This document shows, one piece after another, positions 1 to 7,672 of a stretch of 8,317 nucleotides of DNA. The stretch comes from Deltaproteobacteria bacterium. GTDB taxonomy: Bacteria; Desulfobacterota; DSM-4660; Desulfatiglandales; B25-G16. The stretch covers positions 1-8,317 of the forward strand of contig JAFDHR010000088.1 in the NCBI GenBank assembly GCA_019308645.1. The letters run 5' to 3'. The notes beneath the pieces were generated by a model. That model was not told the DNA's origin, searched no databases, and was given only the letters and a program-made list of their open reading frames with translations. The translations under genes and the position numbers were made by a program. How positions within the stretch are numbered: position 1 is the stretch's first letter; each line of letters opens with the position of its first letter.

Positions 1-86
1 TTGGAATAAGCTATTGTCGCTGTAATATTTCAGGATATTAGTTTTTGGAACTTTTGCTTATAAATCAGGTCTGGGCCAGGGATTAA

Positions 87-128
87 CCCGCCCGCCTCGC
101 CTGAGCGAGAGCGACCCGCCCGCCTCGC
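87..128. repeat. GC-rich direct repeat CCCGCCCGCCTCGC, two copies
   Basis: The 14-mer CCCGCCCGCCTCGC occurs at 87-100 and again at 115-128, each preceded by A. The first copy ends in its own small hairpin: CTCGC (96-100), loop CTGA, GCGAG (105-109). The very high GC contrasts with the AT-rich surroundings and resembles the REP-like palindromes scattered between genes in many bacterial genomes. Whether this unit recurs in the genome cannot be seen from one window. Confidence 0.7.
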
Positions 129-173
129 GTTGCGAAGCATTGCGGGCAGGTGGCGGGCAGGCAAGATTTTTTT
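115..173 (+). terminator. Large GC-rich hairpin followed by a T-run (candidate terminator or REP element)
   Basis: The outer stem pairs 115-124 (CCCGCCCGCC) with 152-161 (GGCGGGCAGG), 9 of 10 positions matching. An inner stem pairs 126-133 with 137-144 around a GAA loop, with one T-T mismatch and one G-T pair. Seven T residues follow at 167-173, five bases after the stem. This geometry could stop transcription arriving from the left of the window, insulating the pilT operon. The imperfect, repeated character fits a REP-like element equally well, and the spacing between stem and T-run is longer than ideal. Confidence 0.4.
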
Positions 174-193
174 ATATTCTTTATATCCAGAAC

Positions 194-211
194 ATCCTGT
201 CTATCCTGTCT
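194..211. repeat. 9-bp tandem repeat ATCCTGTCT, two perfect copies
   Basis: ATCCTGTCT occurs at 194-202 and 203-211 with no gap. It lies between the GC-rich hairpin and the pilT ribosome binding site. Similar short ATCCTGTC tandems are, from memory, common intergenic sequences in environmental bacterial genomes. No function can be assigned. Confidence 0.7.
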
Positions 212-254
212 AAAAAAGGAAATTCCTATACTATATATTTAAAGGGAGATAATT

Positions 255-1352
255 ATGGCCCAAATTGATGCCTTTTTTAAGCTCATGAACGATCAACGAG
301 CATCAGACCTTCATCTGGCTGCCGGGCAACAACCCGTTTTGAGGATTATGGGTGAGCTGGAAAGGGTAAAATATAAGGTATTGGATGACGATAACCTCAA
401 GACAATGCTTTACGAAATAGCCCCCGAGCACAAGATCAAGGTATTTGAAGAGACTGGAGATGTTGACTTTGCCTATGAAATACCTGGTCTGGCTCGTTAC
501 AGGGCTAATCTCTTTAGGCAGAAAAATGGTGTGGGTGCAGTGTTTAGAGAGATACCTGATAAAATTCTTACCTGCGAAGAACTGGGTCTTCCACCAGTTA
601 TCCGACAGCTTGCTACCCTGCCCAGAGGGCTTGTCCTGGTGACAGGACCAACCGGGAGTGGAAAGTCAACCACGCTTGCAGCCATAATACATGAGGCAAA
701 TACTACAAGGAAGGACCATATCATTACTGTTGAGGATCCAATTGAGTTCGTCCATGTCAGCCAGAAGGCCGTAATAAATCACAGAGAGATAGGAATTCAT
801 ACAAAATCATTTTCTGCTGCATTGAGGGGAGCGCTTCGGGAGGATCCGGATATTATACTGGTTGGTGAGATGAGAGACCTGGAGACAATCGAGCTTGCAA
901 TTGAGGCCTCCTCAACAGGCCACCTCGTCTTTAGCACCCTCCATACATCCTCCGCTGCCAAGACGGTAGATAGGATAATAGATGTGTTTCCTAAGGAACA
1001 ACAGGAGCAGATACGAAGTACCTTGTCAGATGGACTCAGGGCTGTAGTATGCCAGAGTCTGTTTCGAAGGGTAGATGCAGCAGGCAGGGATTCGCTGGGC
1101 CGGGTTGCAGCACTCGAGATTATGATTGCCACCCCTGCGGTTAGAAACCTGATACGGGAGAAAAAAACATTTCAGATCCCATCCGCTATCCAGACAGGAA
1201 AGAAACACGGAATGCAATCATTAGATGCCTCTATAATGGAACATTTAACCAAAAAGAGGATAAGTGCGGAAGAGGCATATGCAAAATGTAACGACAAGGC
1301 TAAATTTCTTCCATTTCTCAAAAAACTTCCGGAAGACTTTACCGAGGTTTAA
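255..1352 (+). CDS. pilT: Type IV pilus retraction ATPase PilT
   Basis: A cytoplasmic hexameric ATPase of the secretion-ATPase superfamily that powers depolymerisation and retraction of type IV pili at the inner-membrane base. The N-terminal PAS-like domain covers about residues 1-105 and includes the SDLHL signature at 17-21. The RecA-like core has Walker A GPTGSGKS at 131-138, the Asp box ITVEDPIE at 157-164, Walker B DPDIILVGEMRD at 197-208 with catalytic Glu205, and the His box around TGHLVFSTLHT at 221-231. AVRNLIRE at 295-302 matches the AIRNLIRE motif typical of true PilT retraction ATPases. The length of 365 aa is close to the usual 345-370 aa. The start is supported by GGGAG at 244-248, six bases before the ATG. 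It is the first gene of a three-gene operon with a second PilT paralogue. The motifs look intact, so it is probably the active retraction motor. Confidence 0.95.
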   Translation: MAQIDAFFKLMNDQRASDLHLAAGQQPVLRIMGELERVKYKVLDDDNLKTMLYEIAPEHKIKVFEETGDVDFAYEIPGLARYRANLFRQKNGVGAVFREIPDKILTCEELGLPPVIRQLATLPRGLVLVTGPTGSGKSTTLAAIIHEANTTRKDHIITVEDPIEFVHVSQKAVINHREIGIHTKSFSAALRGALREDPDIILVGEMRDLETIELAIEASSTGHLVFSTLHTSSAAKTVDRIIDVFPKEQQEQIRSTLSDGLRAVVCQSLFRRVDAAGRDSLGRVAALEIMIATPAVRNLIREKKTFQIPSAIQTGKKHGMQSLDASIMEHLTKKRISAEEAYAKCNDKAKFLPFLKKLPEDFTEV

Positions 1353-1370
1353 ATGTAAAGGGGCATAGAA

Positions 1371-2540
1371 ATGAGAAAACAACAAATAGATCATATCCTG
1401 GGGACTATGCTGGAATCATATGAAAATGTCTCCGATCTGAATATCACAGTAGATAAACCATTTCAGGTGGAATCCTCTGGAGAATTGAAGCCCGTTTCTT
1501 TTCAACCTCCTATTGGCCGATTAACCCCCTTTCAGGCAGAGATATTTGCCCTTAACCTGATTAATAGTGACAGGAGACTCACCAAAACCCTTCTCACAGA
1601 GGGTTCCTGTGACCTATCCTATCAGCTGGCTGGGAAGGCGCGCTTCAGGGTAAATGTATTTTCCCAAAAAGGATACTATTCTGTGGTGATGAGGCAATTA
1701 GCAACCAGGGTGCCAACTATTGAAGAAATGAAACTTCCTCATGCCTTCTATAAAATGACAGGTGTATTGAATGGCATAATCCTTGTTACCGGAGCTACCG
1801 GAAGTGGAAAAACGACATCTCTTGCTGCCTTTTTAAATGAGATAAACGAAAAAAGATCAGCCCATGTTGTTACCTTAGAGGACCCGGTTGAATACATCCA
1901 TTCCCAGAAAACTGCCACATTTAACCAGAGAGAAATGGGTACCGACTTTGATGAATTTGCTTCCGGACTAAGGGCTGCCCTGCGTCAGGCACCAAAGATC
2001 ATCCTGGTAGGTGAGATGAGGGACAGGGAAACACTAGAGATAGCCCTGTCTGCCGCCGAGACCGGGCATCTTGTCTTGAGCACTCTTCATACAGTGGATG
2101 CTGGGCAAACAATAAACAGGATTATCGGCATGTTTGACACGGCTGAGGAAAGGCAGATAAGAATTCGGCTGTCTGACACCATCAGATGGATAGTATGCCA
2201 AAGACTGCTGCCTGCAATCCAGGGTGACCGCGTGGCCGCCTTTGAGATATTAGGTACAAACATGAGAGTAAAAGACCTTATCCTTCATGGCGAAACTGAG
2301 GAAAATACATTTTATGATATTATGGAAAATGGCCAGGCCTTTGATATGATGACATTTGATCAATGTATTGGAGAACATTATCAAAATGGCCTTATTACCG
2401 AAGAGACGGCTCTTGGATATGCATCACGTAGGGCAGTTGTGGGAAGGGAAATCGATTCCATCAAGGCAGCCAAGGGAGAAAAGACAACCTCTATAGAGGA
2501 TCTTGAGGTAGATCAGGAATACGGGAAAACGATTAAATGA
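1371..2540 (+). CDS. PilT/PilU-family ATPase, divergent second copy
   Basis: A second secretion-superfamily ATPase of 389 aa, 18 bases after pilT and preceded by AAAGGGG at 1357-1363. In the family, PilU-type paralogues work with PilT and raise retraction force. The N-terminal domain covers about residues 1-120 and has SDLNI at 21-25. Then come Walker A GATGSGKT at 141-148, the Asp box VTLEDPVE at 167-174, a modified Walker B QAPKIILVGEMRD at 206-218 with Glu215 kept, and the His box TGHLVLSTLHT at 231-241. The QAP and AETGHL wording recalls PilU. The PilT-specific AIRNLIRE motif is not conserved (MRVKDLILHGE, 298-308). Lys209 replaces the second Asp of the DPD seen in the neighbouring PilT. 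A charged tail follows residue 355. I read it as a PilU-like accessory ATPase. The family is certain; the PilU assignment is tentative, since delta-type bacteria often carry several PilT paralogues. Confidence 0.88.
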   Translation: MRKQQIDHILGTMLESYENVSDLNITVDKPFQVESSGELKPVSFQPPIGRLTPFQAEIFALNLINSDRRLTKTLLTEGSCDLSYQLAGKARFRVNVFSQKGYYSVVMRQLATRVPTIEEMKLPHAFYKMTGVLNGIILVTGATGSGKTTSLAAFLNEINEKRSAHVVTLEDPVEYIHSQKTATFNQREMGTDFDEFASGLRAALRQAPKIILVGEMRDRETLEIALSAAETGHLVLSTLHTVDAGQTINRIIGMFDTAEERQIRIRLSDTIRWIVCQRLLPAIQGDRVAAFEILGTNMRVKDLILHGETEENTFYDIMENGQAFDMMTFDQCIGEHYQNGLITEETALGYASRRAVVGREIDSIKAAKGEKTTSIEDLEVDQEYGKTIK

Positions 2541-2591
2541 TTTATGTCTGGCATCACTATGTAATAGCTTCCCACGAGAGGAGAAATACAT

Positions 2592-3224
2592 ATGGATATT
2601 ACATGTAATTCATGTGGCGCAACATTTAAGATACCGGATGAAAAGTTGCCGCCTAATAAAATAGTGAGTATCAGGTGCCGGAAGTGTAAGGCTAAAATAA
2701 AGGTAGATACAAGGAAGCCTGATAAGGATATAGTTTCAGGGGAAACAGAGGAACTTGAGCAAGACAGCAGCCCTCTTGAGCTCTTTGAGGAAGGAACCAG
2801 ATTGGCTCTCGTGTTGAATGGAAATGATGGGCAGATAAAGGATATTAGTTCTGTTTTGGGAGAATTATCCTATAAACCGATTGTAGCCCCATCAATACAA
2901 GAGGCAATGGCTAAACTACGCCTTCATCACTTTGACATGGTTATTCTTTTTGATGGTTTTGGTGGACAAAACATTGAAGGTAACCCGGTAACTCATTATC
3001 TTAATCATCTTTCTACGAGTGTAAGAAGAAAGATCTTTCTGGTCCTGGTAAGCGACAAATTCGACACCATGGATAATATGATGGCCTTTAAGTTAAGCGC
3101 CAATCTTGTAATAAATCCTGCTGATCTTTCCAAGTTAGGCTTGATATTAAGAAAAGTCATCCTTGATCATGAAAAATTTTATAAGATATTTATGGATACC
3201 CTCAAAGAGGCAGGGAAGGAGTAA
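2592..3224 (+). CDS. Zinc-ribbon (MJ0042-type) protein with a degenerate receiver-like domain
   Basis: This 210-aa protein begins with a zinc ribbon: C5-x2-C8 and C29-x2-C32, with the text ATFKIPDEKLPP typical of MJ0042-family N-terminal fingers. A charged, acidic linker follows at about 34-66. Residues 69-195 alternate short hydrophobic strands (LALVLNG, KPIVAPS, DMVILF, KIFLVLVSD, ANLVINP) with helices, as in a response-regulator receiver. Asp121 may sit at or near the phosphoacceptor place. The usual Lys-Pro after strand 5 is Asn175-Pro176, and the paired acidic residues after strand 1 are absent (VLNGNDG), so classical phosphorelay is doubtful. There is no output domain and no membrane segment. 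The start is supported by AGGAG at 2579-2583, eight bases before the ATG, and the gene lies 51 bases after the PilU-like gene. A regulatory or scaffolding role in pilus retraction is inferred from position only. The receiver call is from fold pattern, not a database match. Confidence 0.8.
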   Translation: MDITCNSCGATFKIPDEKLPPNKIVSIRCRKCKAKIKVDTRKPDKDIVSGETEELEQDSSPLELFEEGTRLALVLNGNDGQIKDISSVLGELSYKPIVAPSIQEAMAKLRLHHFDMVILFDGFGGQNIEGNPVTHYLNHLSTSVRRKIFLVLVSDKFDTMDNMMAFKLSANLVINPADLSKLGLILRKVILDHEKFYKIFMDTLKEAGKE

Positions 3225-3399
3225 AAGGGTATTTGTAACCGAACAACAAGAAACTAAATTTAAAATTAGCAATTAGCAATTTAAAATTAGCAATTAAAAT
3301 AGTCGCTTATGAAACTCTTATGTAACTTATAAATTTCTCCCATTTATAACATTGAAACGAAGCGTCGGGGTCATTTGCTGAGCAGTAATGGACATTTTA
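3225..3399. other. Convergent AT-rich intergenic gap
   Basis: This gap separates the ends of the zinc-ribbon gene and the RND permease gene, which converge. It holds the ATTAGCAATT repeat cluster (3259-3295) and a weak A/T-only inverted repeat, TTATAAA (3327-3333) with TTTATAA (3343-3349) around a 9-base loop. The latter is too weak and lacks a clear T-run to be called a terminator. No coding sequence is seen. Confidence 0.6.
3259..3295. repeat. AT-rich direct repeat built on ATTAGCAATT
   Basis: The 16-mer TTTAAAATTAGCAATT occurs at 3259-3274 and 3280-3295, offset by 21 bases. The core ATTAGCAATT appears three times (3265-3274, 3272-3281, 3286-3295), the first two overlapping by three bases. 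This looks like slippage or unequal-exchange expansion in a convergent intergenic gap. Similar TTAGCAATT strings are, from memory, frequent between genes in several phyla. No protein-binding role can be assigned. Confidence 0.7.
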
Positions 3400-6300
3400 T
3401 TAAACTCGCTTATATGAGACCCTATTAACAATGCTGTAAACAATAGGGATAATAAATAAGGTAAGAAAGGTAGAAAACAGCAACCCTGAAGCTACCGCTA
3501 CAGCCATAGGTGATCTCAGCTCCGCTCCTTCCGTATGACTCAGGGCCATGGGAAGCATTCCAAGTATGGTGGTAATGGCAGTCACCAGAATGGGTCGAAC
3601 CCTCACTGATGCCCCTTCTATAATAGCCTCTCCAAATTCAATCCCACTCTTCTTTAATCTATTGATATAGTCTATCATAACAATAGCATTATTCACCACT
3701 ATCCCTGTGAGGATCAAAACCCCCATAAGGGCTGGCACAGAAAGGGTTTTCCCAAAACCATAGAGACCAAAGACCACACCTATAAATGCCAGAGGAACAG
3801 TAAACATGATGACAAAGGGTGTCACAAGTGATTCAAATTGGGCTGCCATAATCATGTAGACCAGCAAAATAGCGATAAGTAACGACCACGCAAGTGAAGA
3901 GAAGGCCTCCTGCATATCCTGGTAGCGCCCCCCAAATTTCACAAAGTATCCCTCGGGAAGCCTTATTGTGGCCACCTTCTCTTTGATGTCTTTTACAATG
4001 CTATTCAAGTCTCTTCCAAGGTAATTTCCCTTTACCGCAACCTTTCTCTCTTGATCCTCCCTGGTTATCTCAACCGGCCCCTTTCCGTATCCAATCTCTG
4101 CCACCTGATAGAGCGGTATCTGGGGACCTAAGGGAGAGGAGATATTAATATTGCGTATGTCGCTCACAGAGTTTCGGTCAATATCCTGAAGCCTTACCCT
4201 GAGATCATATTCATCACCACCTATTCGATATCTGCCCGCCACTATTCCAAGAAATGCCTCTTTTACCGTCCGGCCAATAGTACCAACCGTGAGCCCTAAC
4301 CGTGCTGCCTTTTCTCTATCCACCTTTATCTGGATTTCTGGCTTTACAGACTTAAAACTCAGCTCGATATCTTTGAATCCGGGGATATCTCTGCACTTTT
4401 CTGCAATGGATGTGCTGATTTCCTTAAGGACGGAAAGATCCTTACCAAAGACCTTAATCTCTATAGGTGACTCTCCTCCTCCACCCATCATAATCTCACC
4501 GATATCTATAAAATTGAATTCGGCATCCTGTACCTTTGGGAGTCTCTCGCGTATTGCATCTGTTATTTCATCTGATGATCTAACCCTGTCCTCCTTATCA
4601 ACAAGCTTAACCATTATCTCGGCCTCATTCACATCTGCTGCTCCCATACCCCAGGCAAGATCCATCTTGGTCACCTCAGACAGCCCAATAAACGGAGTAA
4701 TATACAGGGTTTCAGGCTGGTCAAGCACGACGTCTTCAATCTGACTGATTACCCTGTTGGTTTCCTCCAGGTTGGTGCCTACCGGCATCTTTGCCATCAT
4801 GGATAATATTGGCATATCCTGTTTTGGCATAAATTCCATGCCTAAACGTGGGACCATATAGATTGTTCCGGCAATGAGGAGAGCCGTGGCACCGAGGACT
4901 GTCTTCCTGTGCCTGAGGGCAAAAACAAGGGATCTTTTATATATATTCCTAATAGGCTCAAACCTGCTCTTCACAGGTTCTCGTCCTTCTTTATCTCTTC
5001 TTTTTCCTCTCAAGATGCTGGAGGCAATCATGGGCACTATGGTAAGGGACACAAATAAAGATGCCAGCAATGCCAGGCATACGGTTACAGCTAACGGGCG
5101 CGAGAGTTTTCCGGCTATTCCTGATGTCAAAACCATGGGTAAAAATACAGCCATAGTTGTAAATGTTGAGGCAGTTATTGCCATCCCAACCTCTGTTGCC
5201 CCAGCCTTTGCTGCCACATTTCTGTCCTCTCCTAATTCATCTAAGTGCCTAAAGGTATTCTCTATTACAACCACAGCATTATCAACAAGCATACCGATCC
5301 CAAGTGCCAGACCACCGAGTGTCATTATATTAAAGGTATAATCCAGGGCATAAATACCCATAAATGTAGTAACTACAGACAGTGGAATGGCCAGGGAGAT
5401 AATTAAGGTCGGCCGCCAACTTCCAAGGAAAAGAAGGATAACCATAACAGCCAGGATAGCCCCCTCAATTGCATTGAAATTTGTTCTCTTAACCACCTTC
5501 TTGATAATCCTGGAATGATCCATTACAGCATGAAATTTAATACTTTCTGGAATCTCTGCCCTAATCTCTTTGAGGGCATTCTTTACCCTGTCAACAACCT
5601 TAACGGTATTTGCCCCTGACTGTTTAAGGACCATCATTACTAAAGAATCTTTTTTATTGGTCCTGGAATAGTTTCTGATCTCTTTATGTGTATCCTTGAC
5701 AGTGGCTATATCTTTAATATATATGGGTGTGCCCCCTTTGATAGCAACAATAGTATTGGAGATGGGCGCAAGGGATTTGTACTCACCCAGGGTTCTTACC
5801 AGATATTCGGTATAACCACTTGTGACATGCCCTGCGGAGATATTCAGATTCTCTCTTTTGAGTGTCTCTATAACCTGGCTGATAGAAAGATTATAGGCGC
5901 TGAGTCTATCCCTATCAACAAAGACATTTATCTCTCTTTCCAGTCCTCCTGAAATCCAACAACTTGCTACCCCATCCAACCTCTCGATCCTGGTTTTAAT
6001 ATTATCTTTTATATATTGCCTGAGTTTGATCGTATCATCCATTCCGGTGATACCGTAAAAAAGGATAGGCATGTCAGACATGTTAAATTTAACCACCATG
6101 GGGCTGTCTGCATCCTCAGGAAGCATGTCTGCCAGCCAGGAGATCTTGTCCCGAATATCCTGGGCTGCAAAGTCAAGCAAGGCCCCCCATTCAAACTCTA
6201 CCATTACAACAGATACACCTTCCTTGGATATTGACCTGACAGTGTTCACTTTTTTTACTGTGCTTACAGCCTCTTCTATGGGTCTGGTGACCAGGTTTTC

Positions 6301-6477
6301 AATATCTTCGCTCGCTACGCCTTCATAGGTAGTAATAACAGATACAAAGGGGTATTCCAGGTCAGGCATCATATCTATACCAATCCTGGTAAAGGCGATG
6401 ATGCCAAACAGGCACACAATCAGCGTCAACATAAGAACAGTAATCTTTCGGTTCACAGAAAATGTTGGAATATTCAT
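3400..6477 (-). CDS. RND-superfamily efflux permease (AcrB/HAE-like)
   Basis: The inner-membrane pump subunit of a tripartite efflux system, 1025 aa, normal for the family (about 1020-1050). It has the classic repeat: TM1 at about 11-30, a large periplasmic loop at about 31-335, TM2-6 at about 337-490, TM7 near 525-543, a second periplasmic loop at about 545-855, and TM8-12 at about 860-1018. Family signatures include GIDMMPDLEYP (33-43), TRPIEEAVS (64-72) and, in TM4, GMLVDNAVVVIEN (395-407). In TM4 the AcrB Asp-Asp pair is Asp399-Asn400. In TM10, GIVVNNAIVMIDY (925-937) has Asn929 where AcrB has Lys940. This variant set is common among poorly characterised HAE-like pumps, so substrates (drugs, detergents, lipids or metabolites) cannot be deduced; the TM4 text does not look like metal-exporting CzcA. 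The start ATG directly abuts the adaptor's TAG, with GAGGG at 6483-6487 inside the adaptor's last codons, implying coupled translation. Confidence 0.93.
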   Translation of the reverse strand: MNIPTFSVNRKITVLMLTLIVCLFGIIAFTRIGIDMMPDLEYPFVSVITTYEGVASEDIENLVTRPIEEAVSTVKKVNTVRSISKEGVSVVMVEFEWGALLDFAAQDIRDKISWLADMLPEDADSPMVVKFNMSDMPILFYGITGMDDTIKLRQYIKDNIKTRIERLDGVASCWISGGLEREINVFVDRDRLSAYNLSISQVIETLKRENLNISAGHVTSGYTEYLVRTLGEYKSLAPISNTIVAIKGGTPIYIKDIATVKDTHKEIRNYSRTNKKDSLVMMVLKQSGANTVKVVDRVKNALKEIRAEIPESIKFHAVMDHSRIIKKVVKRTNFNAIEGAILAVMVILLFLGSWRPTLIISLAIPLSVVTTFMGIYALDYTFNIMTLGGLALGIGMLVDNAVVVIENTFRHLDELGEDRNVAAKAGATEVGMAITASTFTTMAVFLPMVLTSGIAGKLSRPLAVTVCLALLASLFVSLTIVPMIASSILRGKRRDKEGREPVKSRFEPIRNIYKRSLVFALRHRKTVLGATALLIAGTIYMVPRLGMEFMPKQDMPILSMMAKMPVGTNLEETNRVISQIEDVVLDQPETLYITPFIGLSEVTKMDLAWGMGAADVNEAEIMVKLVDKEDRVRSSDEITDAIRERLPKVQDAEFNFIDIGEIMMGGGGESPIEIKVFGKDLSVLKEISTSIAEKCRDIPGFKDIELSFKSVKPEIQIKVDREKAARLGLTVGTIGRTVKEAFLGIVAGRYRIGGDEYDLRVRLQDIDRNSVSDIRNINISSPLGPQIPLYQVAEIGYGKGPVEITREDQERKVAVKGNYLGRDLNSIVKDIKEKVATIRLPEGYFVKFGGRYQDMQEAFSSLAWSLLIAILLVYMIMAAQFESLVTPFVIMFTVPLAFIGVVFGLYGFGKTLSVPALMGVLILTGIVVNNAIVMIDYINRLKKSGIEFGEAIIEGASVRVRPILVTAITTILGMLPMALSHTEGAELRSPMAVAVASGLLFSTFLTLFIIPIVYSIVNRVSYKRV

Positions 6478-7626
6478 CTATTCCCTCTCTACCCTAACCT
6501 TTGTTTTATCTGCCATTCCATAGTGCCCTTCAATAACAACCTCCTCCCCCTCCTTTAAGCCATCAATCACCTCAATCTCTCTTTCATTGGTGATGCCTGC
6601 CGTAACTGCCCGATACCTCACTCTATTGCCATCAATCACAAAGACGACGGTAGTGCCTTCCCTTTTCATTACCGATTTGAATGGCACAATAAGGGCGTCT
6701 TTATGTATTTTAGGGTAAATTGTTACTCTGGCAAACATTCCGAACTTTAATCTATGATCCTTATTAGGGATCTCAACCTTTACTATAAATGCCCTGCTCA
6801 CGGGATCTACCATGGGATTTATTGTCGAAACCTTACCCCTGAAAATAATACCTGGGTAGGTATCTACTGTGACCTTTACAGGGTTGCCAATGTGTATACG
6901 AGCTATATGGATCTCTGGCAGGCTAATCTCTGCCTTTACCTTGTCTATATTCATGATCAAAAAAAGAGGGCTTGGAGGCATAGTGGATACATATTCTCCC
7001 TGATTAATAAATCTTTTTACTATCAAGCCGGAAAATGGGGCGATAATCACTGTATCACTGAGCTTTTGTTCTGTCATTGCCAGGTTTTCCCTGGCACTGA
7101 AAATCTGGGCCCTGATTACTTCTATCCCGGTCACAGCCATTGAATAGGCTGTGTCAATATCGTCGTATTTCTGTTGAGAAATCACATTTTTTTTCAAAAG
7201 GTTGGCCAGCCGTTTCTTTTCTTTTATTAGATTTTCTACCTTCACTTCCGCCTCTTTTAGTTGGGCCTCTGCCACCCTAACCGCTGCCTGGCCCTGCCGT
7301 ACAACAATAAGCCAATTTTTCTGATCCAGCTGGACTAACGGCTGTCCCTTTTGTACCTTATCTCCCTCATCCACATACACTATCTCTATAGTTCCGGAAA
7401 TTTTCGGGCCAATCTTTGATTCATATTCAGGAAATATCGTGCCGGTAGCAACAAGGGGAACAGAAATATCGGTTCTCTTTACCCTGACAACCTTTACTAT
7501 TGGTGGCTCGGCTACTTTAATGCCAGTGGATGTAGTTTTCTCTTCAGAATCGGAATTCTGACATCCATACATCAAAAGAGCTAACCCAAGTACTACCCAA
7601 ATAGAAATAGAACGCTTAGCGGCCAT
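6478..7626 (-). CDS. RND efflux periplasmic adaptor (membrane fusion protein), lipoprotein
   Basis: The HlyD/AcrA-type adaptor that links the RND permease to an outer-membrane channel. Numbered from the ATG at 7626 (382 aa), residues 1-21 form a lipoprotein signal (KRSIS, then a hydrophobic run) ending at LMYG before Cys22. A lipoyl half-motif at about 70-105 includes GPKISGTIEIVYVDEGDKV. A helical hairpin covers about 108-190, and the second lipoyl half, APFSGLIVKRFINQGEYV, lies at 196-213. The beta-barrel covers about 226-305, and the membrane-proximal domain runs to the end (GLKEGEEVVIEG, 356-367). An in-frame ATG lies 12 bases upstream at 7638. I chose 7626 because GGAG at 7636-7633 sits six bases before it, whereas the upstream ATG has no ribosome binding site and adds a MERD extension before the signal peptide. 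The lipobox is slightly atypical (Met-Tyr-Gly-Cys). No TolC-type gene follows the permease within the window. Confidence 0.92.
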   Translation of the reverse strand: MAAKRSISIWVVLGLALLMYGCQNSDSEEKTTSTGIKVAEPPIVKVVRVKRTDISVPLVATGTIFPEYESKIGPKISGTIEIVYVDEGDKVQKGQPLVQLDQKNWLIVVRQGQAAVRVAEAQLKEAEVKVENLIKEKKRLANLLKKNVISQQKYDDIDTAYSMAVTGIEVIRAQIFSARENLAMTEQKLSDTVIIAPFSGLIVKRFINQGEYVSTMPPSPLFLIMNIDKVKAEISLPEIHIARIHIGNPVKVTVDTYPGIIFRGKVSTINPMVDPVSRAFIVKVEIPNKDHRLKFGMFARVTIYPKIHKDALIVPFKSVMKREGTTVVFVIDGNRVRYRAVTAGITNEREIEVIDGLKEGEEVVIEGHYGMADKTKVRVERE

Positions 7627-7632
7627 ATCTCG

Positions 7633-7636
7633 CTCC
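7633..7636 (-). promoter_or_regulatory. Ribosome binding site that selects the adaptor start
   Basis: GGAG on the minus strand (7636-7633) is followed by a six-base spacer (CGAGAT) and the ATG at 7626. It overlaps the last base of the alternative ATG at 7638, which itself has no purine-rich sequence at a suitable distance. This favours initiation at 7626. Confidence 0.65.
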
Positions 7637-7672
7637 ATAACTGGAAGAAATTGTTAATAACCTTAGCCTGTT

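Larger units (their letters stand above)
1..254. other. Non-coding leader upstream of the pilT operon
   Basis: No convincing coding sequence is seen here. The first 60 bases are AT-rich and show stops in all three forward frames. Positions 87-161 hold GC-rich palindromic repeats, 167-173 is a run of seven T, and 194-211 is a 9-bp tandem duplication. From 212 on the sequence is AT-rich and leads to the ribosome binding site of the first pilT gene (GGGAG at 244-248). A TATACT hexamer at 227-232 could be a -10 box, but no matching -35 lies 16-18 nt upstream, so no promoter is called. Confidence 0.6.

Noticed and set aside
227..232. TATACT as a -10 box for the pilT operon
   Set aside because: No acceptable -35 hexamer lies 16-18 bases upstream, and the region is generally AT-rich.
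1..254. c-di-GMP riboswitch upstream of the pilus genes
   Set aside because: Such riboswitches are known near pilus genes in delta-type bacteria, but I see none of the conserved GEMM sequence blocks here.
797..1132. Minus-strand 111-aa open frame inside pilT
   Set aside because: It is the antisense shadow of the Walker B and His-box region of a clear PilT.
3327..3349. TTATAAA/TTTATAA hairpin as a bidirectional terminator
   Set aside because: The stem is only seven A/T pairs with a nine-base loop and has no clear T-run after it.
4289..5341. Two plus-strand open frames of about 150 aa inside the RND gene
   Set aside because: They are antisense to a well-conserved permease, are low-complexity Ser/Thr/Ile-rich and show no family features.
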